Origin: Pseudomonadaceae bacterium
GTDB lineage: Bacteria > Pseudomonadota > Gammaproteobacteria > Pseudomonadales > Pseudomonadaceae
DNA length: 64,000 nucleotides
Reading direction: 5' to 3'
Assembly (NCBI GenBank): GCA_030602315.1
Contig: JAUVZY010000003.1
Coordinates: 83,537-147,536, forward strand
In this document: piece after piece, positions 63,847 through 64,000 of the stretch
How the letters are laid out: each line of letters opens with the position of its first letter
How positions within the stretch are numbered: the first letter of the stretch is position 1
Position numbers and translations under genes: made by a program
Notes under the pieces: generated by a model
The model's database searches: none
What the model was told of the DNA's origin: nothing
What the model saw: the letters and a program-made list of their open reading frames with translations, nothing else

Positions 63847-64000
63847 CGTTCGCGCAGCGCTTCGCTGCGCGCCTTGAGCACCGGCTTGAGCAGGTAGTCG
63901 AGCACGCTCTTCTGGCCGGTGATGATGTCCACCGTGGCCACCATGCCCGGGATGATCTGCAAGGGGTGCTCCTCGCTACCGAGATGGCTTTTCTCGGTGC
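63843..64000 (-). CDS. HlyD-family type I secretion membrane fusion protein, C-terminus only
   Basis: The last 52 residues are readable: TEKSHLGSEEHPLQIIPGMV, then ATVDIITGQKSVLDYLLKP, ending LKARSEALRER. This is the PGMxATVDI-TG-KSVLDYLLKP signature of LapC/HlyD-type adaptors, which bridge an inner-membrane ABC exporter and an outer-membrane TolC-like channel. The rest lies beyond the window. LapC would export a giant adhesin, but the substrate is not visible. Confidence 0.88.
   Translation of the reverse strand, partial: TEKSHLGSEEHPLQIIPGMVATVDIITGQKSVLDYLLKPVLKARSEALRER

Overview
The window is high-GC, densely coding chromosomal DNA from a gamma-proteobacterium of the genus Pseudomonas in the broad sense. 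A member of the P. stutzeri (Stutzerimonas) group is my best guess from general protein character, but that is inference. Supporting signs are the 180-kDa class NAD-glutamate dehydrogenase (GdhB), the pyrD-rmf-rlmKL neighbourhood with a structured rmf leader, an OprD-family porin, the moxR/bat operon and Pseudomonas-type cysK. No insertion sequence, integrase, prophage or CRISPR array was seen.

Layout. 1-1669: 3' end of pepN. 2147-11484 (+): exopolysaccharide (EPS) cluster 1, with a BY-kinase/Wzz co-polymerase, Wzx flippase, Wzy-like polymerase, two GT4 glycosyltransferases, a hexapeptide acetyltransferase, a pyruvyltransferase and a WecG-type transferase. An exact 12-base ops element (2053-2064) precedes it. 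11491-18179 (-): moxR-DUF58-DUF4381-batA-batB/C-batD. 18339-23198 (+): gdhB. 23206-28345: a hypothetical gene, DUF2835, pyrD, rmf with its leader RNA, and rlmKL. 28349-33654 (-): dacB, a FUSC-like membrane protein, dgt and a yqjD/yqjE/yqjK-like operon. 33799-38277: OprD-family porin, thioredoxin-fold protein, tRNA-Pro(CGG), mobA, and moaB-moeA. 38249-48671 (-): EPS cluster 2, with VanZ, Wza, WecG-type GT, GT2, Wzy-like polymerase, GH5 glycosidase, Wzc, Wzb and a WcaJ-type priming transferase. 49015-59507: YegS-like kinase, CheV, Slt, Cfa, Uup, a Cys-rich conserved protein, UspA, a membrane protein, a class II amidotransferase and DUF2937. 59510-61971 (-): a second vWA/MoxR module with a GFA-fold gene inside it. 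62123-64000: cysK, a DTW-domain protein, and the C-terminus of a HlyD/LapC-type secretion adaptor.

How the genes fit together. The most notable point is the relation between the two EPS clusters. Cluster 1 has a flippase, polymerase, kinase and decorating enzymes but no priming transferase, outer-membrane exporter or phosphatase. Cluster 2 has exactly those three but no flippase. They may be two halves of one Wzx/Wzy pathway, or two pathways sharing parts. Cluster 1 looks set up for RfaH-type antitermination. Cluster 2 lacks an ops site and is punctuated by stable hairpins. Both appear to be insertions in an otherwise typical Pseudomonas housekeeping backbone.
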